A stretch of 64,000 bases of DNA, taken from assembly GCF_027359675.1 (NCBI RefSeq), contig NZ_CP114786.1, positions 1,864,501-1,928,500 of the forward strand, written 5' to 3'. Positions 34,624 to 43,348 of this stretch are shown piece by piece. Position 1 is the stretch's first letter. The number at the start of each line of letters is the position of its first letter. This DNA is from Roseibium sp. Sym1 (GTDB lineage Bacteria > Pseudomonadota > Alphaproteobacteria > Rhizobiales > Stappiaceae). The notes under the pieces are model-generated. The model was not told where the DNA came from and did not search any database. It was given only the letters and a program-made list of their open reading frames with translations. The translations under genes were made by a program, and so were the position numbers.

Positions 34624-35527
34624 AGTTGCTCAAAGCCGGATTGTTGTTGTCGCTACGCCAACGCGCGGAAAAGCTGATGCGGTTTGCGCCAGTCCCGTCA
34701 CGGACTTCGAGAAACGAAACGCCGGGAAAACTGGACCCCAGGCTTGCTTCGAGAATGAGGCTTATGCCGAAACCGGCTGAGACCAGACCTTTGATATTTT
34801 CCTGGCTGACATTGTGGGCAACCAACTTTGGTTGTCCGCCGAGCAGCGCAAGCTTGGAAACAAGGACATCTCGCAATTCAGGACCTGGATCATGATCGCT
34901 AATAAGGAAAGTTTCGTCTTTCAGGTCGGTCCAATGGAGGACTTTGTTTTGAGCTAGCGGATGCGTGCTGGGCATGAGGACCATAATACGTTCTGTCCAA
35001 AGAGACTTTGCGCCAACTTCTCCAGGAGAAGGATCGCCAGTGACTATGGCTATATCCAGGAAACCGCCAGCAAGATCAGACAAAAGACGCGAGCGCGAAG
35101 CTTCAATCGTGAGGATCTCCATATTGGGGAACCTTGTTGCAAATTCTGTGAGCCTTGCGCGTAATTTGCCCATCGAGAGGGACGTATAAAATCCAAGACG
35201 AAACTGTCCCGTATTGCCTCGGCTTAGCTCCTGGGCGTTTAGTGTCATTTGGTCCAATGACTGGATGAGATAGCGGGAAGTCTTCACGATCTCGGCACCC
35301 GCCTCTGTTAAGCGCGCACCGCCACTCGTTCGTTCGAAAAGGATCAGACCCAGACGAGCTTCCATCTGAGAAATGGTCCGACTGAGTGTCGATTGCTTCA
35401 CTCTGAGCGCGAGTGCGGCTTTTCTGAAACTTCCATGACTTTCGACCGCCACAGCGTGGCGCAGGTGTCTTATTTCTATCGGCCCTGCGAGGCGTCTTTT
35501 GTGTTTCAAAGAATCAACCGACTTCAA
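34574..35527 (-). CDS. LysR-family regulator downstream of trb
   Basis: A 317-residue LysR protein. The N-terminal winged helix reads HLRHAVAVESHGSFRKAALAL, then KQSTLSRTISQMEARLGLILFERT. The effector domain follows from about residue 100 and is complete in length. It is convergent with the DUF2274 gene and overlaps its end by 50 nt. The upstream side faces a decayed IS3 copy, so its natural target operon may be lost; regulating its own promoter or the trb/catabolic region is possible. The inducer is unknown. Confidence 0.9.
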   Translation of the reverse strand: MKSVDSLKHKRRLAGPIEIRHLRHAVAVESHGSFRKAALALRVKQSTLSRTISQMEARLGLILFERTSGGARLTEAGAEIVKTSRYLIQSLDQMTLNAQELSRGNTGQFRLGFYTSLSMGKLRARLTEFATRFPNMEILTIEASRSRLLSDLAGGFLDIAIVTGDPSPGEVGAKSLWTERIMVLMPSTHPLAQNKVLHWTDLKDETFLISDHDPGPELRDVLVSKLALLGGQPKLVAHNVSQENIKGLVSAGFGISLILEASLGSSFPGVSFLEVRDGTGANRISFSARWRSDNNNPALSNFIALLEERYPSPAGRD

Positions 35528-35627
35528 TTTCTTGCCCAGTTTTCCATGTCGCTCCTGTTAATTGTGAATGCTCTGGAACATCGTTAGCTCAATCGGGGAT
35601 TTGGAAGATTAGAGTCGGCGACTGCGT

Positions 35628-36064
35628 GAAATCGAGAACACACCCTGCTCAGGGTTCTCGCAACATCCTCTCCCCGATCACTTGGCCGTGGATCAAGCCC
35701 CGGCACATAGCGAGAGAACGTATCGAACACGGTCAAAACGCGGATTTTCGATCAGTTGCGTGCTGGTCATGCATGAAGTCCATAGCCCAACGTCATTCGG
35801 CCCGACGGCCGATTGGCGATCTTCCTGAAGCGTTGCTTTCATCCGGCGCTCCAGAAACTTGTTCCTCATTGGAGGCCCAACTCGTTGTAGATCTGACGGG
35901 TTTTCTTCTGACTGATCATCCAGCACTCTCGGCACAGCAATACATCCAAGCATTGCTATCCGAACCGGATATGCCTCTGACAAATCTCTCTGATCCGCTG
36001 TTCCAAAGCGGCCTGACCGGGCCGACGGGATCTGTAACGTTTGTTCGTTGGGTCAAGCCGGTTC
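35628..36064 (-). pseudogene. Decayed IS3-family transposase (OrfB) fragment
   Basis: Joining minus-strand frames gives a recognisable IS3 OrfB: RRPGQAALEQRIREICQRHI, then KKTRQIYNELGLQ, MRNKFLERRMKATLQEDR, GPNDV, AMDFMHDQHATDRK (first DDE Asp) and FDTFSRYVPGLDPRPSDRGED. The frame is broken by one stop codon and by three apparent single-base losses, each in a short homopolymer (AAA before TGAGG, TTT before GGGCT, AAAAA before TCC). The 5' OrfA and the remaining DDE residues are absent. It lies at the border between transfer and catabolic genes. Confidence 0.75.
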
Positions 36065-36466
36065 ACCGCGTAAGTTCGGCAAACGGAAACCTACCACCCG
36101 AACGCAACTCATCGACTACGTTCTCTTCCGAGTAGGTCTATGATGCTCAAAAAGCCATGTTGATGTCCCTTTCATGTGACCTCCTCTCAGGCTCAATTGT
36201 TTTGGCGGACCGGCACATGATGCCGATGCAATTCGAGAGCTGAGTATAGTCTTGGGTGCTTTTCCAAAACATACCTCATGTGCCCCATCGCCGACGTAAA
36301 TAAACTTTCTCCATATGCCTCCAGAAATGATAGATGTAGTGGAAAAGGTCAAAAATATACCTGCACCTTTCAATATGATATCAGATCGACCTTGGATCAA
36401 TTTTAATAAATCCATCATCTAGTCTTGGTTCGTGTTTTGAAAGACGTGCAGCTCAGGTTCACGAAA
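36065..36466. other. Intergenic segment between IS3 remnant and pcaF end
   Basis: About 400 AT-richer bases with no frame I can support and no clear terminator for pcaF. It may include the lost end of the insertion sequence. Confidence 0.35.
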
Positions 36467-37675
36467 CTAGTTGCAAGCTCCCAGTGCAATTGCAATTCCT
36501 TGGCCAACTCCGATGCACATGGTCGAGAGGGCATAACGGCCGTTTTTCTCCGACAGTTCCAGAGCCGCCGTGCCGGTGATCCGGGCGCCGGACATGCCGA
36601 GCGGGTGGCCGAGGGCGATGGCGCCGCCATTGGGGTTCACCCGCGGATCGTCGTCGGCGATGCCGAGATCGCGCAAGGTGGCAAGCCCTTGGGAAGCGAA
36701 AGCCTCGTTCAGTTCGATCACGTCGAAGTCCGCCTGCGCCAGGCCGAGCCGCGCCATGAGCTTTTTGGAGGCGATCGCCGGACCGAAGCCCATGATCCGG
36801 GGCGCCACGCCGGCGGTCGCGCCGCCGAGCACCTGGACAATCGGCTTGAGGCCGTATTTTGCTGCCGCTTCGCCGGAGGCCACGATCAGGGCCGCCGCGC
36901 CGTCATTGACGCCGGAGGCATTGCCGGCCGTAACCGAGCCGCCGTCCCGGAAGGGTGCGCGCAGCTTGGCGAAACCTTCGAGCGTCGTTTCCGGGCGCGG
37001 GTGCTCGTCGATATCGATGATGACGGGGTCGCCCTTGCGCCTCGGGATCGAGACGGGCGTGATTTCGCGGGCGAGCCTGCCATTGTCCATCGCGGCCTTG
37101 GCTTTCTGCTGGGAGCGAAAGGCGAAGGCGTCCTGATCGGTCCGGGAAACGTTGAAATCCTCGGCGACGTTTTCGCCGGTTTCCGGCATGCTGTCGACGC
37201 CGTATTGGGCTTTCATCAGCGGGTTGACGAAGCGCCAGCCGATGGTGGTGTCGTGGATTTCGCTGGTGCGGGAAAAGGCACTTTCGGCCTTGGGCATGAC
37301 AAACGGCGCGCGCGACATGCTCTCGACGCCTCCGGCGACGATCAGTTCGGCCTCGCCGGCCTTGATCGCACGGGCGGCGGTGATGACGGCATCCATGCCC
37401 GAGCCGCACAGGCGGTTCATCGTGGTGCCCGGCACCGTTTCCGGGTAGCCGGCGAGCAGAAGAGACATGCGCGCCACGTTGCGGTTGTCTTCGCCCGCCT
37501 GGTTGGCACAGCCGAAGATCACCTCGTCGATCGCCGCGAGATCCAGGCCCGGGTTGCGGGCCGCGAGCGCCTTGAGGGGGATCGCGCCGAGGTCGTCGGT
37601 GCGCACCGGGGCGAGGGCACCGCCGAAGCGGCCGATGGGTGTGCGGATGTAGTCGCAGATAAATACGTCTTGCAC
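36467..37675 (-). CDS. pcaF: 3-oxoadipyl-CoA thiolase
   Basis: A 402-residue thiolase, full length. The acylated Cys90 is in NRLCGSGMDA, His357 in GHPLGMSGAR and the second Cys387 in CIGVGQG. The N-terminus MQDVFICDYIRTPIGRFGGAL (first part MQDVFICDYIRTP) and the SMSRAPFVMPKAESAF segment are typical of PcaF rather than acetoacetyl-CoA thiolases. It splits 3-oxoadipyl-CoA with CoA into succinyl-CoA and acetyl-CoA, the last step of the beta-ketoadipate pathway. It is the last gene of pcaIJF, 10 nt after pcaJ. Confidence 0.94.
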   Translation of the reverse strand: MQDVFICDYIRTPIGRFGGALAPVRTDDLGAIPLKALAARNPGLDLAAIDEVIFGCANQAGEDNRNVARMSLLLAGYPETVPGTTMNRLCGSGMDAVITAARAIKAGEAELIVAGGVESMSRAPFVMPKAESAFSRTSEIHDTTIGWRFVNPLMKAQYGVDSMPETGENVAEDFNVSRTDQDAFAFRSQQKAKAAMDNGRLAREITPVSIPRRKGDPVIIDIDEHPRPETTLEGFAKLRAPFRDGGSVTAGNASGVNDGAAALIVASGEAAAKYGLKPIVQVLGGATAGVAPRIMGFGPAIASKKLMARLGLAQADFDVIELNEAFASQGLATLRDLGIADDDPRVNPNGGAIALGHPLGMSGARITGTAALELSEKNGRYALSTMCIGVGQGIAIALGACN

Positions 37676-37685
37676 AGGTCTTTCC

Positions 37686-38363
37686 TCAGTCCAGAGCGGG
37701 TACGGTCAGGTCGGCGGGGTCGCCCTCGAGATGCAGCGGTGCTCCGGTCACGTCCTGCAATTCCTCCAGTGTCATTCCGGGAAGCTTTTCGCGCAGGACG
37801 AAATGACCGTCGACGATGTCGACCACGGCAAGGGAGGTGTAGACGCGGGTGACGCAGCCGACGCCGGTGAGCGGGAAGGTGCAGGTTTCGACCAGCTTCG
37901 GCTTGCCGTCCTTGGTGACGTGGTCGGTGACGACCGCGACCCGCTTGGCGCCGTGGACGAGGTCCATCGCGCCGCCGACGGCGGGCACGCCCTTCGAGCC
38001 GACACGCCAGTTCGCCAGATCGCCGTTCTGGGCCACCTGGTAAGCGCCGAGGACCGCAAGGTCGAGATGGCCGCCGCGCACCATGGAGAAGCTGTCGGCA
38101 TGGTGAAAGAAGGAGGCACCCGGTTTCAGCGTGATCGCCTTCTTGCCGGCATTGATCAGGTCCCAGTCCTCTTCGCCCTCTTTCGGAGCTCCGCCGAACC
38201 CGAGCACGCCGTTTTCGGTGTGATAGATCACGTCCCGGCCTTCGGGCTGGAACTTGGCGATCATTTCGGGAAAGCCGATGCCGAGGTTGACATAGGCGCC
38301 GTCCTCGATGTCCTGGGCGGCGCGCCAGGCGATCTGGGCGTTGGTGAGTTTCGTATAGGCCAT
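37686..38363 (-). CDS. pcaJ: 3-oxoadipate:succinyl-CoA transferase beta subunit
   Basis: A 225-residue CoA-transferase B subunit. The catalytic glutamate is Glu50 in the HTENGVLGFGG motif. The N-terminal VNLGIGFPEMI and GAMDLVHGAKRVAVVTDH segments fit the family. With PcaI it transfers CoA from succinyl-CoA to 3-oxoadipate. Its ATG overlaps the pcaI stop by one base (TGATG), so subunits are made in balance. Length is normal. Confidence 0.93.
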   Translation of the reverse strand: MAYTKLTNAQIAWRAAQDIEDGAYVNLGIGFPEMIAKFQPEGRDVIYHTENGVLGFGGAPKEGEEDWDLINAGKKAITLKPGASFFHHADSFSMVRGGHLDLAVLGAYQVAQNGDLANWRVGSKGVPAVGGAMDLVHGAKRVAVVTDHVTKDGKPKLVETCTFPLTGVGCVTRVYTSLAVVDIVDGHFVLREKLPGMTLEELQDVTGAPLHLEGDPADLTVPALD

Positions 38364-39082
38364 CAGTAAACCACTCCCGCGCGGACGAGCACTTCTTCCT
38401 GTTCAGGTTCCGGAACTGCGACCAGTCCGTCGACGAAGATGCCGGGCGTGACGACGGTTTCGGGGTCGATGCCGCCGGGTGCGACCAGATGGCTGACCTG
38501 GACGATGGTGCGGTCCGCGGCCATGGCCATCAAAGGGCTGAAGTTGCGGCCCGCACACCGGTAGGTGAGGTTGCCGAGCGTGTCGCCGACCTGCGCCTTG
38601 ATGATCGCAAAGTCGGCTTTCAGCCAGCGTTCGCGCACATACATCTTGCCGTCGAATTCTTCCGTGGGCTTGCCTTCCGCCAGCTCGGTGCCGAAGGAGC
38701 TCGGCGTGTAGAAGGCGGGGATGCCGGCACCGGCTGCGCGGATGCGTTCCGCGAGTGTGCCTTGGGGAACGAGCTCCAGCTCGATTTCACCGGCCAGATA
38801 TTTTTCGTTGAAGGCTTCCGCATTCGACGAGCGCGGGAAGGAGCAGATCATCTTGCGGACCATGCCGGCCTTGATCATCGCGGCGATGCCGATGCCGCCG
38901 TTGCCCGCATTGTTATTGATCACCGTCAGGTCCCTGGGGCTGCCGGTTTCGCGGAAACGGTCGATCAGGGCGTGGATCAACTCGATCGGCGCGCCGGAGC
39001 CGCCGAAGCCGCCGATCATCAGTCGGGAACCGTCCTTTATGTCCGCGACCGCAGCCGTAAGGGACGTTATTGTCTTATCCAT
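38363..39082 (-). CDS. pcaI: 3-oxoadipate:succinyl-CoA transferase alpha subunit
   Basis: A 239-residue CoA-transferase A subunit. It starts at ATG 39082 (MDKTITSL), chosen because GAGGAGG lies just before it; a longer frame would run into the regulatory region. The glycine-rich LMIGGFGGSGAPIELI loop and YTPSSFGTELAEGK segment are family signatures. It is the first gene of pcaIJF and is divergent from pcaR across a 104-bp region rich in repeats. Confidence 0.93.
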   Translation of the reverse strand: MDKTITSLTAAVADIKDGSRLMIGGFGGSGAPIELIHALIDRFRETGSPRDLTVINNNAGNGGIGIAAMIKAGMVRKMICSFPRSSNAEAFNEKYLAGEIELELVPQGTLAERIRAAGAGIPAFYTPSSFGTELAEGKPTEEFDGKMYVRERWLKADFAIIKAQVGDTLGNLTYRCAGRNFSPLMAMAADRTIVQVSHLVAPGGIDPETVVTPGIFVDGLVAVPEPEQEEVLVRAGVVY

Positions 39083-39195
39083 GGAAACCTCCTCGGTTGA
39101 GGATTGTCTAGGCCCGCTGCTTCGGTTCGGCCAGTCAATTTGTTCGCATGTTGACATTTGTTCAAATAGAACTGAATTTTGTGCGCATGTTGAAC
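39083..39195. promoter_or_regulatory. pcaR-pcaI divergent operator region
   Basis: Two direct repeats GTTCGCATGTTGA (39142-39154) and GTGCGCATGTTGAAC (39181-39195) lie 39 bp apart, with an inverted repeat GTTC-AAATA-GAAC (39160-39172) between them. The second repeat covers the pcaR start codon. IclR-type PcaR regulators bind such sites near pca promoters, so activation of pcaIJF and autoregulation of pcaR are likely. Confidence 0.6.
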
Positions 39196-39948
39196 AAACC
39201 GACGGATCACATCGCTTCGCTCGCCAAGGGACTGAGGGTGATCGAGTGTTTCGGGGCCGACACCCCCCGTCTGTCGATATCCGATGTCGCCGACGCCACG
39301 GGGCTGGACCGGGCGACCGCGCGCCGCTGCCTGCTCACCCTTCATCACGAGGGGTATGCGGACTACGACGGCAAGTTCTTCACGTTGACGCCACGCGCGC
39401 TCCGGCTGGGTCTCGGGGCGCTCGCCTCGCTGCCGCTGCCGCAGGTGGTGCAGCCGTGGCTCGACCAGCTTACCGAGCAGATCTGCCAGTCCTGCTCGGT
39501 ATCGATCCTCGACGGCACGGAAATCGTCTATCTGGCGCGGGCCGCGCAGAAACGGGTGATGTCCATCGGACTGACGCCCGGCTCACGGCTGCCCGCGCAT
39601 TGCACGTCGATGGGCCGCGTGCTGCTGGCGGCGCTGCCGGAAGAAGAGGCCCGGGCACTCGTGGAGCGCTCGGACCTGACCCCGCGCACGGCGCTGAGCC
39701 TGACCGATCCGGACGAGATCATGAACCGTATCGGTGAAACGCGCACGCAAGGCTTTGCCGTCATCGATCAGGAAGTGGAGATCGGCCTCAGGTCGCTCGC
39801 CGTGCCGGTCTACGATAGCCGCGACCGGGTGGTGGCGGCGCTCAACACGGGCATGGCCGCCGCGCAGGCGAGCCTGGACGACCTCGTCGCCATCTACCTG
39901 CCGGCGCTCCTCAAGGTGCAGTCGGGCGTGCGGCGGGTGCTGCACTAG
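39187..39948 (+). CDS. pcaR: IclR-family regulator PcaR
   Basis: A 253-residue IclR protein, divergent from pcaIJF. The N-terminal winged HTH reads HIASLAKGLRVIECFGAD, LSISDVADATGLDRATARR. The effector domain has SCSVSILDGTEIVYLARA, RLPAHCTSMGRVLLAAL and GFAVIDQEVEIGLRSLAVPV, the PcaR/PcaU/PobR subgroup signatures. It probably senses 3-oxoadipate. ATG 39187 matches the usual N-terminus; an in-frame ATG at 39148 would add 13 residues inside the operator repeats. Neither start has a strong ribosome site. Confidence 0.9.
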   Translation: MLNKPTDHIASLAKGLRVIECFGADTPRLSISDVADATGLDRATARRCLLTLHHEGYADYDGKFFTLTPRALRLGLGALASLPLPQVVQPWLDQLTEQICQSCSVSILDGTEIVYLARAAQKRVMSIGLTPGSRLPAHCTSMGRVLLAALPEEEARALVERSDLTPRTALSLTDPDEIMNRIGETRTQGFAVIDQEVEIGLRSLAVPVYDSRDRVVAALNTGMAAAQASLDDLVAIYLPALLKVQSGVRRVLH

Positions 39949-39985
39949 GTCTTTCAGTCCTTGTCGTCCGGTTCCTGTTTGAGCA

Positions 39986-40258
39986 TTACGCTTTCCGGCG
40001 AGAGTTCGGGGCGGGCCGGCCAGCGAGTTCGACAGCAGCGTTGATGCGGATGCCCGTTATGCACAGCAGTTCGGCGATGATCTGCTGCTTGCTACTTTCA
40101 GGAAAGCCACCGCTGGTAATATCCATATTGGCTCCGATTAGCGCATGAGTGTTGATCAGAGCTCGGAGTTCAACCCACTGAAGCTGGATTTTTGATCCTA
40201 CCAAGGGGATCGCACTGGACTTCTCTAGACCTGAGAAACCGATGGATAATGCCTGCAT
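39986..40258 (-). CDS. Possible small hypothetical protein, 90 aa
   Basis: A 90-codon minus-strand frame with an ATG start and protein-like composition (amphipathic WVELRALINTHALIGAN). No family is recognised and the ribosome site is weak. It is divergent from the next weak frame at 40270. The segment has lower GC than the pca genes and may be a leftover of transferred DNA. Confidence 0.3.
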   Translation of the reverse strand: MQALSIGFSGLEKSSAIPLVGSKIQLQWVELRALINTHALIGANMDITSGGFPESSKQQIIAELLCITGIRINAAVELAGRPAPNSRRKA

Positions 40259-40269
40259 ATAGGCGGTAA

Positions 40270-40548
40270 ATGGATGGTTCGAACAGAGTTCCTGGACTTG
40301 TATTGGTTCTGACCCTTGCGGACTCCCGCGAAAATTTGGAGGTTTGGCGTAGACATTACTATGAGGATCAGCCTCGCTTTGCGATCAGAATCAATGTTCC
40401 GAATGCGCTGTATTATCCCAGTCATCTCCAGCCCGGAACCGTGATACTAGATGGAGAACTCCATGATCCTGTGGTTCCTACTTGGGGATTGGAGCACTGG
40501 TCAGGTAAGAACCTATTCATCGCGTCTCTAGTTGAGTGCTTCCGTTAA
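40270..40548 (+). CDS. Possible small hypothetical protein, 92 aa
   Basis: A 92-codon frame with ATG 40270 preceded by AGGCGG, a fair ribosome site. The product has aromatic and acidic residues (EVWRRHYYEDQPRF) and no known motif. It could be an orphan gene or chance. The rest of the interval 39949-40902 holds no other frame that I can support. Confidence 0.33.
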   Translation: MDGSNRVPGLVLVLTLADSRENLEVWRRHYYEDQPRFAIRINVPNALYYPSHLQPGTVILDGELHDPVVPTWGLEHWSGKNLFIASLVECFR

Positions 40549-40902
40549 TTCAATTCTATCTTAAGCGTAATGCACAAACTTCCCTCTCACCTCCCAGTTG
40601 ATCGTAGCTTATTGCTAAAAACATCTCATTCCAGAGAGCGAAGAATAGATGGAGAGATTTTTTTAAATTTGGTGCAGCAAGTTAGGCTAACCATACCACG
40701 TCCCGTAATTCCAGAAGGAAACGCTTATGGTGGCGTCCTTACGGCTTACACTGTGAACGTCGTCACAACTGCTTCAGATTCCAGTTAAGTTGATGGTTCG
40801 GCGCTGGAGCCGGTTGCTGAGTGCGTGCTCAGGGGCACTATAGATTTAGTTAGTTCTCTGATCGTTGACGACGCTAATATCTTTGAAAGGCTCTATGTGG
40901 CT

Positions 40903-41592
40903 ATGATTCCAGGTAAGAGACATATTGCGGTGCAGCATCCAGATCGCATTCCGCAGCTTATTATATTTGATTGCGATGGTGTGCTTGTGGATTCCGAAAC
41001 GATCTCCAATCGGCATCTTCATAGATTTCTGCTTTCACGCGGCGCTGACATATCCTTTTCCGAATGTTGCGACAGGTTCATAGGAAAAAGCAGGCATGAT
41101 GTCGAAAGGTATTTATCGGAACAAGGCTTGAAAGTGCCCGAAAATTGGTTGGTTCCGTTCTCGAAGGAATTGATAGCTTCGTTGAAGAGCGAAATAAAGC
41201 CAATTAAAGGTGCAAAAAAGGCGCTGAAAGTACTAAAGAATCATGAAGTAAAATTTTGCGTTGCTTCAAATGGATTGATGGAAAAGATGTGCGCAACGTT
41301 GGAGACAACGGGTATGCTTCCTTGGTTTGAAGGCAATATGTTCTCGGCGCATGAAGTTGGAGCAAGCAAGCCTGCCCCGGACGTGTTTCTCCACGCTGCG
41401 CAAGCAAATCGTATCCTGCCTGAGCATTGCCTGGTTGTAGAAGACAGCTCCAGTGGTTTTGAAGCCGCCGCAAGAGCGGGCATGTCGTGTCTCGCTTATG
41501 TGCCGAAAGAAACGAAGTCGACCCCAGATCTTTTCGGTGCACGGCAATTTGGCGACATGGCACTGTTGCCGTCCGAATTAGGGATCGCCTAA
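40903..41592 (+). CDS. HAD-superfamily subfamily IA hydrolase
   Basis: A 229-residue protein read from ATG 40903, so that motif I lies close to the N-terminus, as usual. Motif I is IIFDCDGVLVDSE with the nucleophilic Asp, motif II is FCVASNG, motif III is KPAPDVF and motif IV is CLVVEDSSSGFEAA. It is a phosphatase or phosphoglucomutase-like enzyme of the GmhB/PGP/beta-PGM type with a helical cap. Base composition is markedly AT-richer than its neighbours, suggesting separate acquisition. Substrate and link to the pca genes are unknown. The start choice is moderately sure. Confidence 0.85.
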   Translation: MIPGKRHIAVQHPDRIPQLIIFDCDGVLVDSETISNRHLHRFLLSRGADISFSECCDRFIGKSRHDVERYLSEQGLKVPENWLVPFSKELIASLKSEIKPIKGAKKALKVLKNHEVKFCVASNGLMEKMCATLETTGMLPWFEGNMFSAHEVGASKPAPDVFLHAAQANRILPEHCLVVEDSSSGFEAAARAGMSCLAYVPKETKSTPDLFGARQFGDMALLPSELGIA

Positions 41593-42301
41593 GTAATAAA
41601 TTAGATTTGTTCATAATTTTATTTCTTTGTCGCCAGTAAGCCTTTTTTTGATAAAGTATTAATGTCCTGCTTGTGAGATCGTCTTGCGGTTGAGAAAATT
41701 CGACATCAGTGGAAAAGCAAAAAGAGATATCGCCATCTTCATCTGAAGGGTCGGCATCCTCCTCAATCCGCTTGCCTCCAAGCCCGGTGCGCACGGCGCG
41801 TGCCACTGGCTCCGGATGGCCGAATTCCACTACGCTTCGTGTCTGAACGAAACCGGGAGATGTCAAGCTTGTGCCCTGTCAGACTTCTTAGGCGAAGGTA
41901 CCTGTCGGATAATTCATTCAACAAAGTCCCGGTGTCGTAATTACGCTTTTCAGTTATGATTCTGGCTGTTTCCCGCGAACGGGTTGGCATCGACCCACCA
42001 TCGAGTGGAGTTTTCGTCCGATGCTCCAATTTCCGGAAAATCCCTAAAATCTCCGTGCAAACCCAGGAAATCCGGGGGTCCGGACATAATTTAATACCGG
42101 CCTACACACCGGCCGCCTGCTCTTTTCATAAGGATAAGGTTATATATTTCTCGTTTCTCAATATTGGACAAACGCAGATCGCTTCGCCAGCGTGAGGCTG
42201 CCTTCAGTGCATAATGGAACACGCACCAGGCGGCGGGCCTGTGTCGGATCGCTGGGACCAACCCCGGGGAATTCGGCTTGGGTCATGGGGAGGAAAATAC
42301 A
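41593..42301. other. Intergenic region before the ABC operon
   Basis: About 700 bases with no supported gene; the minus-strand frame at 41763-42029 lacks any recognised family. An AT-rich stretch at about 42130-42160 (GGTTATATATT) could hold the operon promoter. GGGGAGGA at about 42286-42294 is the ribosome site for the TTG start at 42302. Confidence 0.4.
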
Positions 42302-43288
42302 TTGAAGTTTGACCGGAATGCCGTTCTGTCGCTGAATCAGGAACAGATGGTTATGGCCATCTCGGCGGTTCTGTTCGTCCTGTTTTCGATTTTTCTCGAT
42401 GGGTTTTTCCGGATATCGAACTTGCTCTCTCTTTTGCAGAGCGTCTCGATCCTGGGAATTCTGGCGATCGGAATGGCGGTCGTCGTGATCGGTCGCGGCA
42501 TCGACCTTACGATGGTCGCGGTGATGGTGTTCTCGACTGGCTGGAGCTTCACGCTTTTCTCCGGAGGAATGCAGGTGGAGACGGCCCTTCTTTTGGGTCT
42601 GCTGCTGGCGGTGGCCTTCGGCGCGGTCAACGGATTCCTGATCGCCTATGTCGAGATTCCGGCCATCTTCGCCACGCTTGCGATGGCGACCGTGATTTCC
42701 GGGCTGGGACGCTTTGCCCTTGTGTCGAGCGAGAACATCTTCATCAGCGGCGATGTGGGCTGGTTTGCGTCTCTCGGAACCGGTGCGCTCGCGGCGGTTC
42801 CCATGCCGGTTCTGCTGTTCCTCATCATCTCCTGTCTCGCGTTCGTGGCCTTGCGCCTGACGCGTTATGGCGCCTTCGTCTACGCGATCGGTGACAATCC
42901 GCTCGCTTCGCGCAACAGCGGAATGTCTATCCGGCCCATGACGGTCCTGATGTACAGCTTCGCATCCCTCGTCGCTTTCTGCGCGGGCCTGATCATGGCG
43001 ATGACCGTGTCATCGGTAAACACCAAGCTGGCCAGCTCGACGATGATCTACGACATCATCCTGGTCGTGGTGATCGGAGGGATCGGTCTGGCGGGCGGCA
43101 AGGGCAGTATCCGGAATGTCATTTCGGGCACGGTTCTCATCGGACTGCTGTTGAACGGTCTGACGATCATGAACGTGGATTATTCGGCTCAAAATATCAT
43201 CAAGAGTCTGATCTTGCTGCTGGCCATCATCGTGGACTCGCTGCTCAACCCCCGCGACGAACAGACATCGCAGCAAGGCGACATCTAG
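42302..43288 (+). CDS. ABC transporter permease, sugar (RbsC) type
   Basis: A 328-residue permease starting at TTG 42302, which is placed 8-9 nt after a GGGGAGGA ribosome site. It has about nine to ten membrane helices. The ILAIGMAVVVIGRGIDLTMV segment and the GDNPLASRNSGMS cytoplasmic loop, which contacts the ATPase, are typical of the ribose/xylose/autoinducer-2 family. It would form the membrane channel together with the permease domain at 44443. It is first in a six-gene operon ending at 50137. Confidence 0.9.
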   Translation: MKFDRNAVLSLNQEQMVMAISAVLFVLFSIFLDGFFRISNLLSLLQSVSILGILAIGMAVVVIGRGIDLTMVAVMVFSTGWSFTLFSGGMQVETALLLGLLLAVAFGAVNGFLIAYVEIPAIFATLAMATVISGLGRFALVSSENIFISGDVGWFASLGTGALAAVPMPVLLFLIISCLAFVALRLTRYGAFVYAIGDNPLASRNSGMSIRPMTVLMYSFASLVAFCAGLIMAMTVSSVNTKLASSTMIYDIILVVVIGGIGLAGGKGSIRNVISGTVLIGLLLNGLTIMNVDYSAQNIIKSLILLLAIIVDSLLNPRDEQTSQQGDI

Positions 43289-43348
43289 AATTCCGGGTGG
43301 TCCAGACGGGCGATCCGGAAAAAGAACCACATTTCTAGGGAGGAAGAC

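Noticed and set aside
36425..37852. Plus-strand open frame of 475 codons opposite pcaF
   Set aside because: It is the antisense of a thiolase with all catalytic residues; its low-complexity Arg/Gly product is typical of shadow frames.
41763..42029. Minus-strand 88-codon frame before the ABC operon
   Set aside because: Arg/Ser-rich product without a family, lying in a region that more probably holds the operon promoter.
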